A stretch of DNA of 64,000 nt from Tepidanaerobacter acetatoxydans Re1 (GTDB lineage Bacteria; Bacillota; Thermosediminibacteria; Thermosediminibacterales; Tepidanaerobacteraceae): assembly GCF_000328765.2 (NCBI RefSeq), contig NC_019954.2, positions 1,966,516-2,030,515 on the forward strand, given 5' to 3'. The notes beneath the pieces were generated by a model. That model searched no databases, was not told where the DNA came from, and saw nothing but the letters and a program-made list of their open reading frames with translations. This document shows, one piece after another, positions 34,540-42,977 of this stretch; positions within the stretch are counted from its first letter, which is position 1; every line of letters starts with the position of its first letter. The position numbers and the translations under genes are program-made.

Positions 34540-36744
34540 TTACGCTTGTTTTTGACTTGAGTTTTTTTGACTAGCTATTTCTTCATCAATGCACATCATA
34601 ATCAAAGGAATTGTAATTGGTATCATGAACATAGCCGCTGCTACTACTCCGGAATCATTAAAAGCAAGGGCAGCCAAAGTCCCGATTATACCGGATATGA
34701 ACCCAAAATAAAGATAGTTATGTTTGCGAAAGATTTCTTTCAAGATGCCTACGGGCCACTTAAAAAGTATTCCCAAAGTGGCCATGGTCGCAAAAAGCAC
34801 CCATGTCCACGTAGAGTATCTTATAAGCTTATAGTTCATGGAGAGCTTTCTCCAGAATATCTGAAAGAGCGCAATAAAGCTGCTATGCTTGATAAGCGAA
34901 CTTGTTTGGCCTATATGTGATTGCAGCTGTGAAGGCCTCATCCCATCATAAATAAAGAGTGCAAACAAACCTATTATCAAAAAGCATGCAAGAACAATTA
35001 AATCTTTTTTGGTTATTTTGCCTTTTAAGTTCAAAATAGCTGCTGCTCCGAAACCAATAAATGCCGCCATAGAACCGCCTACGTTAGTTCCAAAAGTCGG
35101 TGCCATCAAAGTTAAAAGTATGACCACATAGGTAGCAATACTTAAGATTTTGATGGTGTTCTGATTGTTCCTATAACGGTCTATTAGTGCTGCAGTACCT
35201 ACAATGGCTGTCCCTAACAAAAATCCCATATACTCATTGCCGATTCCATAAAATCTGGCTCCAACAATAGGATCATAACCCAAAATCGAAACCTTCATTA
35301 ATGGGTTCTTGAGGAAAGTGTCGAGCAGTATAATACCCGTCGAAGTCAAACATGTAACTATAAATATTTGCAAGTTGTCTTTTAAAAAATAAGCAATAAT
35401 CAGACTTAATGTCAATACGCTCACAATTAAGCTTAGAGCAAGTTTTATCGTACTCCACGGATTTAGTATCGGCAAAACAAGTAATACTGTAGGTGTTATA
35501 AGGACTGCAATAAGTAAAGGTTTTATATAGTGCAGATGTTCCTTAAAATAGGTTATGAATATAAGAAACATCAAAAGAATAGCGATAATACAGCCAATAT
35601 ATGCCTTTACCACAGTTGAACGGATTTTATAATTAAAAGCAGTAATTTCATTTATTTTTGTCAGGTATTCCAAAGGCTTATCCATATTTTTTGAAATCAA
35701 TTTATGGCCTATCATGAAAGGACTTTTGGTAATCCCAAAATAATCGACTATATGAGCAGTTAAATCAGTATTGGTAATAATCCCATCTCTTTTTGTTGTT
35801 GCAGATGTCAGCACTCCTTTAGGAATCGACTCATTAAGCACTATCACAGGTGTCAGCTTTTTACCAATCGCAATATCGTCTCCGGAAGGAAAAGGGGTTA
35901 CCAGCATCAAAAGTGTGTCGCTGTCAATATCCTTTATTATTTTCCCTAAGAATTCGTCAACATCTTTAAATATATCTGTTTTACTTTCTTTATGCCTTTC
36001 ATCGGAAATATACATATACTTATTTAATCTGTAAGTATCTCCTGTCTGAATTACAATAAAGTCAGCCTTTTCTTCTACATCTTTATAAGCCTGGTACAAT
36101 GCATCGTAATTTGTTGTTATTCCAAAAGGACTCATGAAATCTTTTATTAAAAGACTTTGATCAACCTTGCCAAAATCTGTAATTCCATCACTGCTCATGG
36201 TTATCAGTGAAGCATTTCTCGTAATATCATCAAGGCTTGTACTCTCGTTGCCTATCAGAGCTGTTTTATATCCATGCTCATTGAGAAGGGACCCTAAGAG
36301 ACCTATTTTAACAGGGCGTTTTAATTTTTCATTTTGCCGTTTAAGCCCTAAAATATCTATATTTGCAATATTACCCTGCTTCATTTCTTTTCCGGTATTC
36401 CTCTTGTAAACCGTATTTATCGGTTCATTATAAAATAAATCATCGTATTCCCCTGCATAGCTTCCGTAGGCTGAGCTTACTGCATAAGAACCTGCACCAA
36501 TTGTAGCGTATGCATTGGCAACCGTATAAGAGCCTCCTGAATTTGTATTCATAAGGCCTAATGCTCCATTTTCCAATATATATTTTATATTGTCTTGACC
36601 ATAAGTAGTAAGGTCTTCATAATTTACATTATCAAGTATACACATTATAACTTTTTTTTGTGAGGATGGAGCTGAATACCCATAATAGGGTATAATAAGG
36701 ATAACTATTGCTGCTGCAAGAAATAAAGCAATATTTTTTTTCAT
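34540..36744 (-). CDS. Alkaline-phosphatase-superfamily-like protein with multispan membrane domain
   Basis: A 734-residue protein. A signal-type helix (residues 5-22) is followed by an extracellular domain of about 340 residues that begins KKVIMCILDNVNYEDL, a metal-site opening like those of phosphatase/sulfatase-fold enzymes, and contains IVIQTGDTYRLN. The C-terminal half (about 370-720) has ten or so membrane helices, with FYGIGNEYMGFLLG and TFGTNVGGSMAAFIGFG as conserved-looking loops. It is divergent from the steA operon and shares its upstream region. I know homologues only as uncharacterised membrane proteins; envelope polymer processing is a guess from context. Confidence 0.6.
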   Translation of the reverse strand: MKKNIALFLAAAIVILIIPYYGYSAPSSQKKVIMCILDNVNYEDLTTYGQDNIKYILENGALGLMNTNSGGSYTVANAYATIGAGSYAVSSAYGSYAGEYDDLFYNEPINTVYKRNTGKEMKQGNIANIDILGLKRQNEKLKRPVKIGLLGSLLNEHGYKTALIGNESTSLDDITRNASLITMSSDGITDFGKVDQSLLIKDFMSPFGITTNYDALYQAYKDVEEKADFIVIQTGDTYRLNKYMYISDERHKESKTDIFKDVDEFLGKIIKDIDSDTLLMLVTPFPSGDDIAIGKKLTPVIVLNESIPKGVLTSATTKRDGIITNTDLTAHIVDYFGITKSPFMIGHKLISKNMDKPLEYLTKINEITAFNYKIRSTVVKAYIGCIIAILLMFLIFITYFKEHLHYIKPLLIAVLITPTVLLVLPILNPWSTIKLALSLIVSVLTLSLIIAYFLKDNLQIFIVTCLTSTGIILLDTFLKNPLMKVSILGYDPIVGARFYGIGNEYMGFLLGTAIVGTAALIDRYRNNQNTIKILSIATYVVILLTLMAPTFGTNVGGSMAAFIGFGAAAILNLKGKITKKDLIVLACFLIIGLFALFIYDGMRPSQLQSHIGQTSSLIKHSSFIALFQIFWRKLSMNYKLIRYSTWTWVLFATMATLGILFKWPVGILKEIFRKHNYLYFGFISGIIGTLAALAFNDSGVVAAAMFMIPITIPLIMMCIDEEIASQKNSSQKQA

Positions 36745-36837
36745 ATGTTCTCCGCCTTTTATGTAATAAATTGTATTATCATTATATATCGCTATTATAC
36801 CAATCTAAGATATGCCTTGCAACAAAATACTGAGTTT

Positions 36838-36866
36838 TTGAGGAGTTGAGATGACAGCTTTATTAT
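36838..36866 (+). promoter_or_regulatory. Candidate sigma-A promoter of the steA operon
   Basis: TTGAGG (36838-36843), 17 bases, TATTAT (36861-36866), about 50 bases before the steA start. The 176-base spacer also has to hold the promoter of the divergent gene. Confidence 0.5.
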
Positions 36867-36920
36867 GATAAATTATATTAGAATAGATTTGAAACAAGCT
36901 TATGTTTAGGAGTGTAGTCA

Positions 36921-38039
36921 ATGCCTATTATCGGCACCGCAAAGATTGATCATAGAACTAAAAACCTCATTAAGCGATTGAAGCAGGGTGATATTGCAAT
37001 AATAAACCATGAAGATATTGATGAAGTTGGTGCTTTGGGTTTAGTAGATTGCAAAGTTAAAGCTGTGGTAAATTCGGCAAAATCCATCACCGGCCGCTAC
37101 CCAAATCCCGGTCCAAGTATACTTTTGGATGCAAATATTCCAGTTTTAGATAATGTCGGAGAACAAATAATGGCCATTAAAGAAGGCTCAGTTGTTACTA
37201 TTGAAGATAATGGCGCAATCTACGTTGATAATAAACTTGTCGCCAAGGGAGAATTTCTTAAACCTGACATAGTTAGAGCGGAGCTGGAATTGGCAAGACA
37301 AAACATTGAAAATTCTCTGGATCAATTTATAAATAACACCTTGGAATATGCCAAAAAAGAAAAGTATTTAATAATGGGCGGAGTTGAAATACCTGAAGTT
37401 AAAACAGCTATTAAAGGCAGACATGTTCTGATTGTTGTACGCGGCAATAATTACAAAGAAGATTTAGCCGCCATAAAAACGTATATTGATGAGGTAAAAC
37501 CCGTCTTGGTTGGTGTAGACGGCGGTGCTGACGCTCTATTGGAATACGGTTATATTCCGGATATTATTATTGGGGATATGGATAGTGTATCTGATAATGC
37601 CTTAAAAATATGTGAAGACATCATAGTTCATGCTTATTCCGACGGCAGAGCTCCCGGTCTTGCAAGAGTGCAGGCATTAGGTCTTGGCGCGGTAATTTTT
37701 AAATCTCCGGGCACAAGTGAAGATATCGCCATGCTTTTGGCATATGAAAAAGGAGCTGATTTGATAGTAGCCGTAGGAACGCACTCAAGCATGATTGATT
37801 TTTTGGAAAAAGGTCGCAAAGGAATGGGCAGTACTTTTTTGGTCAGATTAAAAATCGGTTCAATTTTAGTAGATGCTAAAGGCGTAAGTAAGCTTTACAA
37901 CCAAAAATTAAAACCTTCTTATATGATAAGTCTTTTCGCCGCTGCTATGGTTCCTATTATTGTAATTTCTACCATTTCTCCTCCAATCAAGCATGCAATA
38001 AAGCTTTTGGAACTTAGATTAAAATTGCTTTTACCTTAA
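36921..38039 (+). CDS. steA: SteA-like protein (putative cell-separation factor)
   Basis: A 372-residue protein similar to SteA, known in corynebacteria as part of a pathway that controls septal wall cleavage. Residues 1-110 carry the family start GTAKIDHRTKNLIKRL and SITGRYPNPGPSILLD. Residues about 165-300 form a thiamin-pyrophosphokinase-like domain with GVDGGADALLEYGY and DIIIGDMDSVSD. One membrane helix lies near residues 335-352. AGGAG precedes the ATG. It is the first of five plus-strand genes; the next starts 12 bases after it. The catalytic-looking site has no proven reaction. Confidence 0.85.
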   Translation: MPIIGTAKIDHRTKNLIKRLKQGDIAIINHEDIDEVGALGLVDCKVKAVVNSAKSITGRYPNPGPSILLDANIPVLDNVGEQIMAIKEGSVVTIEDNGAIYVDNKLVAKGEFLKPDIVRAELELARQNIENSLDQFINNTLEYAKKEKYLIMGGVEIPEVKTAIKGRHVLIVVRGNNYKEDLAAIKTYIDEVKPVLVGVDGGADALLEYGYIPDIIIGDMDSVSDNALKICEDIIVHAYSDGRAPGLARVQALGLGAVIFKSPGTSEDIAMLLAYEKGADLIVAVGTHSSMIDFLEKGRKGMGSTFLVRLKIGSILVDAKGVSKLYNQKLKPSYMISLFAAAMVPIIVISTISPPIKHAIKLLELRLKLLLP

Positions 38040-38051
38040 AGGAGCAAAGAC

Positions 38052-38936
38052 ATGTTAATCAATATAAAATATTTGGTTATTACTGTAATATCTATTTTTT
38101 TGGCACTTGGTATAGGTATTTTAATCGGTATACAAGTTGATTCTCAGAAAATAATTTTTGAACAGCAGGAAATTACTGTTCAAAAAATGGAAGACAAGTT
38201 TGATGAGCTTAATCGCATCAACCTTGATCTTCAAAATGAAATAAAACAGCTTTCGACTTCTAACGAATTAAATAAGACTTATATCGAAAACATATTCCCC
38301 GATTATATTAAGAATAAGTTATCCGATTTACATGTTGTAACAATTGAAACTACTGATGATTACACATATACCGACATGAGACAAGCCTTAAAGATGGCAG
38401 GTGCCGATGTCACTTCCGTAACCATAATAAGTGAAAAACTGCTTTATATAAGTGACGAAGATCAAAAACAATTAATGGAGCATTTCGGCATCAGCGAAAA
38501 TATTGTTCCGGTTATTCTTAAAAAAATTGCAGAAACCGCAGCAGGAAAAGACAATGCAGATGACATTGCATTCTTGATTGAAAAGGGCATTATTTATGTA
38601 AGCGGAGATTTGCAAAATCCTGCCGATTATATTGTAATGGCCGGCGGCAGTCATACACAAGATAATAAGCATGAGGTAATAGATATTCCTTTGATTAGAG
38701 AAATGAAAAAATTATCATTGCCTGTTGTAGGTGTAGAAATTACCGATGTGGAAAATTCTTATATCGATATTTATAAAAAGGAAAAGTTGTCAACTATTGA
38801 TAATGTAGATACTATTATAGGTCAAACTTCATTGGTTTTAGTGATGACCGGAAAAGAAGGACATTATGGTGTTAAGAAAAGTGCTAATTCCCTTATGCCT
38901 TTTTTGAGCAAGGAGGAAAAAGCAGGTGAAGGTTAG
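38052..38936 (+). CDS. SteB/MctB-like membrane-anchored protein
   Basis: A 294-residue protein with one N-terminal membrane helix (5-26), a coiled coil (about 35-75) and a large outer domain. The layout and the start LVITVISIFLALGIGILIG match the family annotated as MctB copper transporter, which includes SteB, the partner of SteA. With a single helix, a channel function seems unlikely in this context; a septal scaffold or regulator is more plausible. It follows steA closely and overlaps the glycosyltransferase start by 11 bases. Confidence 0.75.
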   Translation: MLINIKYLVITVISIFLALGIGILIGIQVDSQKIIFEQQEITVQKMEDKFDELNRINLDLQNEIKQLSTSNELNKTYIENIFPDYIKNKLSDLHVVTIETTDDYTYTDMRQALKMAGADVTSVTIISEKLLYISDEDQKQLMEHFGISENIVPVILKKIAETAAGKDNADDIAFLIEKGIIYVSGDLQNPADYIVMAGGSHTQDNKHEVIDIPLIREMKKLSLPVVGVEITDVENSYIDIYKKEKLSTIDNVDTIIGQTSLVLVMTGKEGHYGVKKSANSLMPFLSKEEKAGEG

Positions 38937-39624
38937 TGTATTAATACCGGCTTTTAATGAAGAAAAAAATATCGAACAGACTCTAAAAGGTCTTGGGTAT
39001 TTTAAAGATACTTTTTGTACGGAAAATCAGATGGATTTGGAAATCTTGGTAATTGATGATGGCTCATCCGATCAAACAGGCATAAAGGCATCAAAGGCCG
39101 GTGCTAAGGTCTTGAGCTTAAACAAAAATATGGGAAAGGGCAGTGCACTCAGAGAGGGTCTCAAGAGTACCGATGGTGATATTTTTGTTTTTTTGGATGC
39201 AGACTTGCAGGAAAGCTCTAGTGAAGTATATAAACTTGTTTCACCGATTTTAAAAGGCGAAGCCGATGTGACAATTGCAAAGTTTAAACCGCCTGACAAA
39301 AAGAAGGGCTTTGGCTTTGTCAAAGCTCTCGCTTTTTATGGTGTAAGATTTTTTACCGGAAAAGAAGTGGCAAGTGCTTTATCCGGGCAAAGAGCCTTTA
39401 AGAAGGATGTTCTAAATGACATCGGAACTATTCCTGAAGGCTTTGGCATAGAAGTCGGAATGCTAATTGACATACTTAAAAAAGGTTATACCGTAAAAGA
39501 AGTTGATGTGGACATGCATCATGATGTGACGGACAGAGATTTGAAAGGTTTTTTGCATAGGGGAAAACAGTTTTGGCATATTCTGAAGGTATTAGTTTCT
39601 AAAATGATTAATTATGGTATATAA
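38926..39624 (+). CDS. Family 2 glycosyltransferase
   Basis: A 232-residue GT-A enzyme with VLIPAFNEEKNIEQTL, the nucleotide-binding IDDGSSDQTG, the metal motif DADLQ and a later ALSGQRAFKK. It lacks C-terminal membrane helices, so it resembles the catalytic part of dolichol- or undecaprenyl-phosphate sugar transferases (DPM1-like). The GTG start overlaps the end of the preceding gene and follows AAGGAGG. Together with the MraY-like gene downstream, it suggests a sugar placed on a polyprenyl carrier. Confidence 0.85.
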   Translation: MKVSVLIPAFNEEKNIEQTLKGLGYFKDTFCTENQMDLEILVIDDGSSDQTGIKASKAGAKVLSLNKNMGKGSALREGLKSTDGDIFVFLDADLQESSSEVYKLVSPILKGEADVTIAKFKPPDKKKGFGFVKALAFYGVRFFTGKEVASALSGQRAFKKDVLNDIGTIPEGFGIEVGMLIDILKKGYTVKEVDVDMHHDVTDRDLKGFLHRGKQFWHILKVLVSKMINYGI

Positions 39625-39639
39625 AGTAACTATCTCGGT

Positions 39640-39761
39640 CTTTAGATAATACCAGAGAGCGAATTTTATTTTTTGTTAATAGTTCTTACTGAGATTTTTG
39701 CAAAAATTGAGGTTTAGAATCATCAAAAAAAAGAAACCTGAGCGAACGGTATTATCTGAAG
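39640..39761 (+). promoter_or_regulatory. Structured spacer inside the steA operon
   Basis: CTTTAGATAATACC (39640-39653) can pair with GGTATTATCTGAAG (39748-39761). Inside the loop AGGTTT (near 39710) can pair with AAACCT (near 39735). A large two-level stem-loop between the GT2 and MraY-like genes may act on processing or expression. No U tract follows. Confidence 0.35.
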
Positions 39762-39812
39762 AGAATCATATAATTTTAGAGATCTCCTAATCACTTTAAG
39801 GAGGACAATATA

Positions 39813-40643
39813 TTGATATACATGTGCAGATTCATGATTTTTTTTGCCGCTGCCATTGTTAGTTATGCTCTGACTCCTGCCTTTATTGATTTGTTCGAGG
39901 GAGGTGGCAGGCTCGTAAAAAATTATAAAGGTGATATGATACCCCAGGGAATCGGTATTATGTTTTCAATACAAACCTTGTTGTGGTATGCCTTATTCTT
40001 ATTGTTGTTTAAGAACGGTTCTGCAAATACACTCTTGGTTCAATTTGCCATTACAGCAGCAAGTTTTATTGGTTTTATTGATGATATGCTAGGTGCCCGA
40101 GATGTGCTGGGTTTTAAGGGGCATTTTAAAAGTTTATTTACGGGCAGGCTTACTACCGGGGCTTTAAAGGCTATTGTTGGGCTTCTCGTTTCATTTATCA
40201 TCAGTTCAAATCTTACTTCAAATTTTCTGGAAACTGTTATAAATACACTAACAATAGCACTTTTTACCAACTTCTTTAACTTACTGGACTTAAGGCCGGG
40301 CAGAGCTATCAAGGTTTATATTTTTTCTTTCCTTGTCATATCACTTGGATTAGTTATCATCCAAAAAGCTGTTGTTATATTGCCCTTTATGCCTTTGCTA
40401 GGTATTATTATCGGCTACATGCCTTATGACTTAAAGGCAAGATGTATGATGGGAGATGCCGGTTCTAATGTGCTAGGTATCTCAATTGGTGTCTTAATCA
40501 CTTCTACTTTTGGTCTATATGTAAAAATTTTGGTTCTGGCATTTCTTATAGGAATACATGTTTTTACGGAAAAATATTCACTGACTGATTTGATTAAAAA
40601 CAATCGCTTTTTGAATTATCTGGATAATCTGGGAAGATCGTGA
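39813..40643 (+). CDS. Divergent MraY/WecA-like membrane protein
   Basis: A 276-residue protein with eight or so membrane helices. It keeps the core of the polyprenyl-phosphate sugar-1-phosphate transferases: FIDDMLGARD (the DDxxG-type loop), NFFNLLDLRPGRA in place of the usual NxxNxxDGxxGL, and MMGDAGSNVLG for the GDxGS loop. The catalytic aspartates are thus present, but the sugar-nucleotide loop is rewritten, and the protein is shorter than MraY. A TTG start at 39813 with GGAGG eight bases before it is favoured. It lies seven bases before the DUF3866 gene. Confidence 0.75.
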   Translation: MIYMCRFMIFFAAAIVSYALTPAFIDLFEGGGRLVKNYKGDMIPQGIGIMFSIQTLLWYALFLLLFKNGSANTLLVQFAITAASFIGFIDDMLGARDVLGFKGHFKSLFTGRLTTGALKAIVGLLVSFIISSNLTSNFLETVINTLTIALFTNFFNLLDLRPGRAIKVYIFSFLVISLGLVIIQKAVVILPFMPLLGIIIGYMPYDLKARCMMGDAGSNVLGISIGVLITSTFGLYVKILVLAFLIGIHVFTEKYSLTDLIKNNRFLNYLDNLGRS

Positions 40644-40650
40644 GGTATTT

Positions 40651-41730
40651 ATGATTAACTATACAAAGGCTAAGGTAAAAGATATTATACAAAAAAGAGA
40701 AGGCTGCACTGAAATAACAGTTATTATTAATAACAAAGATTACAATGCGGTAAATTATGACTGTTTAACAGGTTCGGTTAAGGCCGGCGACTACGTGCTT
40801 TTAAATACAACAGCACAAGATTTAAAACTGGGAAGCGGCGGATACCACTTTGTAGTATCTGTTAATGATGGTAATACTTTTTTCCCTTTCACTAAAGAAA
40901 TCGGTCATATAATGAAGCTTCGGTATACCCCTCTTCAATTTTCCGTTTTAAGTGCCGAGGAGCAGCAAAGTCCCTATCATCATATTTTTAATGATTTTCA
41001 AAGTCTTCAAGGAAAGCCTGTAATAATCGGCGAACTACACAGCATGCTGCCGCCGGTAGTTTTTAATATAAAAAGAAATCGACCGGATACGTGTGTATCT
41101 TATATAATGACCGATGGCGGTGCTTTGCCTATAAGCTTTAGTAAAAGTGTAGCTTATTTAAAACAAAAAGATTTAATAAACGGCACCGTCACTTTTGGTC
41201 AGGCCTTCGGCGGTGATTTCGAGGCAGTTAATATTTATACGGCTTTAATAACCGCATTTGATATTTTAAAATCAGATGTTGCAGTTATAGCCATGGGACC
41301 CGGTATAACCGGGACAGGAACGAAATATGGGTTTTCCGGTATCGAACAAGGGCCCATTATAGATGCGGTAAATACTCTTGGCGGCAGGCCGATTTTCATC
41401 CCCAGAATAAGCTTTGCTGATAAAAGAATTAGACACCATGGCATCAGTCACCATAGTATCCTTGTACTTAAGGAAATTGCCAAAACCCGGGCTGAAGTGG
41501 TCATACCTGTAATGGAACAAGATAGAATGGAATATATTAAAAACCAAATCACACAAAATGAAATTGATAAAAAACATGAGATTGTCTATGTTAAAGAAAC
41601 TTCATCAGTTTTAGAAAACCTTTCATGCTTTGACTTTCATTTATCAACCATGGGCAGAGGCATTGATCTGGAACCGGAGTTTTTCATAACTGCAGGGGCA
41701 GCCGGATATTTTGCATCTAATATTTTATAA
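40651..41730 (+). CDS. DUF3866 family protein
   Basis: A 359-residue soluble protein matching DUF3866, seen in Firmicutes and Actinobacteria. Typical stretches are GHIMKLRYTPLQ, MTDGGALPISFS, GQAFGGDFEAVN, MGPGITGTGTKYGFSG and ISFADKRIRHHGISHHS. The glycine-rich segments and histidine cluster look like a nucleotide or metal site, but no reaction is known. As last gene of the operon with SteA, a SteB-like protein, GT2 and a MraY-like protein, it probably shares their envelope role. Confidence 0.85.
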   Translation: MINYTKAKVKDIIQKREGCTEITVIINNKDYNAVNYDCLTGSVKAGDYVLLNTTAQDLKLGSGGYHFVVSVNDGNTFFPFTKEIGHIMKLRYTPLQFSVLSAEEQQSPYHHIFNDFQSLQGKPVIIGELHSMLPPVVFNIKRNRPDTCVSYIMTDGGALPISFSKSVAYLKQKDLINGTVTFGQAFGGDFEAVNIYTALITAFDILKSDVAVIAMGPGITGTGTKYGFSGIEQGPIIDAVNTLGGRPIFIPRISFADKRIRHHGISHHSILVLKEIAKTRAEVVIPVMEQDRMEYIKNQITQNEIDKKHEIVYVKETSSVLENLSCFDFHLSTMGRGIDLEPEFFITAGAAGYFASNIL

Positions 41731-41742
41731 GATATAAAAGGC

Positions 41743-41761
41743 GGGCGGTCAATGACCGCCC
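41743..41761. repeat. Dispersed GGCGGT...ACCGCC palindrome, copy 2
   Basis: GGGCGGTC-AAT-GACCGCCC. Flanks TAAAAGGC and CTAC are shared with copy 3, so the repeated unit is about 30 bases. Confidence 0.7.
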
Positions 41762-41900
41762 CTACAGTTGCATTCCTGTATTGTTGGGAGTTTATTGATA
41801 TTTTTTATTGGTTTCATATATTATAATTAATTCTACTGTAGAAAGTCAGTTTTGACGTAAAAATATCTATTTAATATTTAATGTTTTTGTTGTAAAAGGC

Positions 41901-41919
41901 GGGCGGTCGATGACCGCCC
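41901..41919. repeat. Dispersed GGCGGT...ACCGCC palindrome, copy 3
   Basis: GGGCGGTC-GAT-GACCGCCC with the same flanks as copy 2, 158 bases further on in the same spacer behind the DUF3866 gene. The spacer holds no other feature. Confidence 0.7.
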
Positions 41920-41999
41920 CTACTGGTTGATAATTAAATTGAAAAATTAAGGTTTTTGAATCGGAATTACGATTTCTGTCCCGTTGAGCAGTTTGATAT

Positions 42000-42878
42000 T
42001 TAGGAATATATTTCTGTTCCTTCGGTTTTAATGAGTTCTTTAAATTCTTTTAAGATTTTATTGGTGATTGGCCCGGGTTTGCCATCTGCGATTTGTCGTC
42101 CGTCTACTTTTACTACTGGAACAGCTTCGGCAGCTGTACCTGATAAAAAGCATTCATCGGCAGTGAAGACTTCATATCTGGTAAATACTTTTTCTTCCAC
42201 TTTTATCCCTATTTTTTCCGCTAATTCCATAATAGCATTTCTCGTTATTCCAACCAAAATACCGACATAAGGTGGTGGAGTTATTAGCACACCGTCTTTT
42301 ACAATAAAGATATTATCGCCTGTGCACTCTGCTACATAGTCTTCATTGTTCAACAACATAGCTTCAGGAGCTCCGGCTAAATTTGCCTCTAGTTTTGCCA
42401 TTATATTATTCAGATAGTTTAGTGATTTCATTTGAGGATTTACACCTTCTGGTCTATTCCTTCGAGTAGCCGCTGTAATTATTTCCATCCCTTTATTGTA
42501 AAGCTCTTCAGGATAGAGCACTATCTTATCCGTAATACATATAATTGTCGGAGTTTTGCACTTTCTTGGGTCAAGGCCTAAATCGCCGGCTCCGCGGGAT
42601 ATTACCAGCCTTATATATGCGTCTTTCAGCTCATTTCTACGAAGAGTTTCTAAAACAACTTCAGCCATCTCTTCTTTTTTTAAAGGAATATCAATCATTA
42701 TTCCTCTTGCACCGTTGTACAACCTATCTATATGCTCATTAAGTCTAAAGACCTTACCACCGTATGCCCTTATACCTTCAAAAACTCCATCACCGTATAA
42801 GAACCCATGGTCGAATACAGAAATTTTGGCTTCTTCCTTTGGAAAGTACTGACCGTTTACATAAACTTGAATACTCAT
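42000..42878 (-). CDS. ilvE: Branched-chain amino acid aminotransferase
   Basis: IlvE makes the last step of Ile, Val and Leu synthesis by transferring the amino group from glutamate. The 292-residue fold-type IV PLP enzyme begins QVYVNGQYFPKEEAKISVFDHG, with Lys in MKSLNYLNN as the PLP lysine, and shows ECTGDNIFIVKDG and CFLSGTAAEAVPV. AGGAGG before the ATG supports the start. It follows the second ilvB, under the Ile-type T-box. Confidence 0.92.
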   Translation of the reverse strand: MSIQVYVNGQYFPKEEAKISVFDHGFLYGDGVFEGIRAYGGKVFRLNEHIDRLYNGARGIMIDIPLKKEEMAEVVLETLRRNELKDAYIRLVISRGAGDLGLDPRKCKTPTIICITDKIVLYPEELYNKGMEIITAATRRNRPEGVNPQMKSLNYLNNIMAKLEANLAGAPEAMLLNNEDYVAECTGDNIFIVKDGVLITPPPYVGILVGITRNAIMELAEKIGIKVEEKVFTRYEVFTADECFLSGTAAEAVPVVKVDGRQIADGKPGPITNKILKEFKELIKTEGTEIYS

Positions 42879-42977
42879 GTAAAGCTTCCTCCTTCATAAT
42901 TATATAGTTGATGTTTGCTCATAAGAAAAATATGGCAAAATGTTTTATACTCATATATCAGGTTATACTTAAGAAAA

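Noticed and set aside
38052-38936. Call as copper transporter MctB
   Set aside because: The protein has one membrane helix, a coiled coil and an outer domain, and stands beside SteA, so a SteB-like role fits better. The copper annotation of the family rests on a mycobacterial member.
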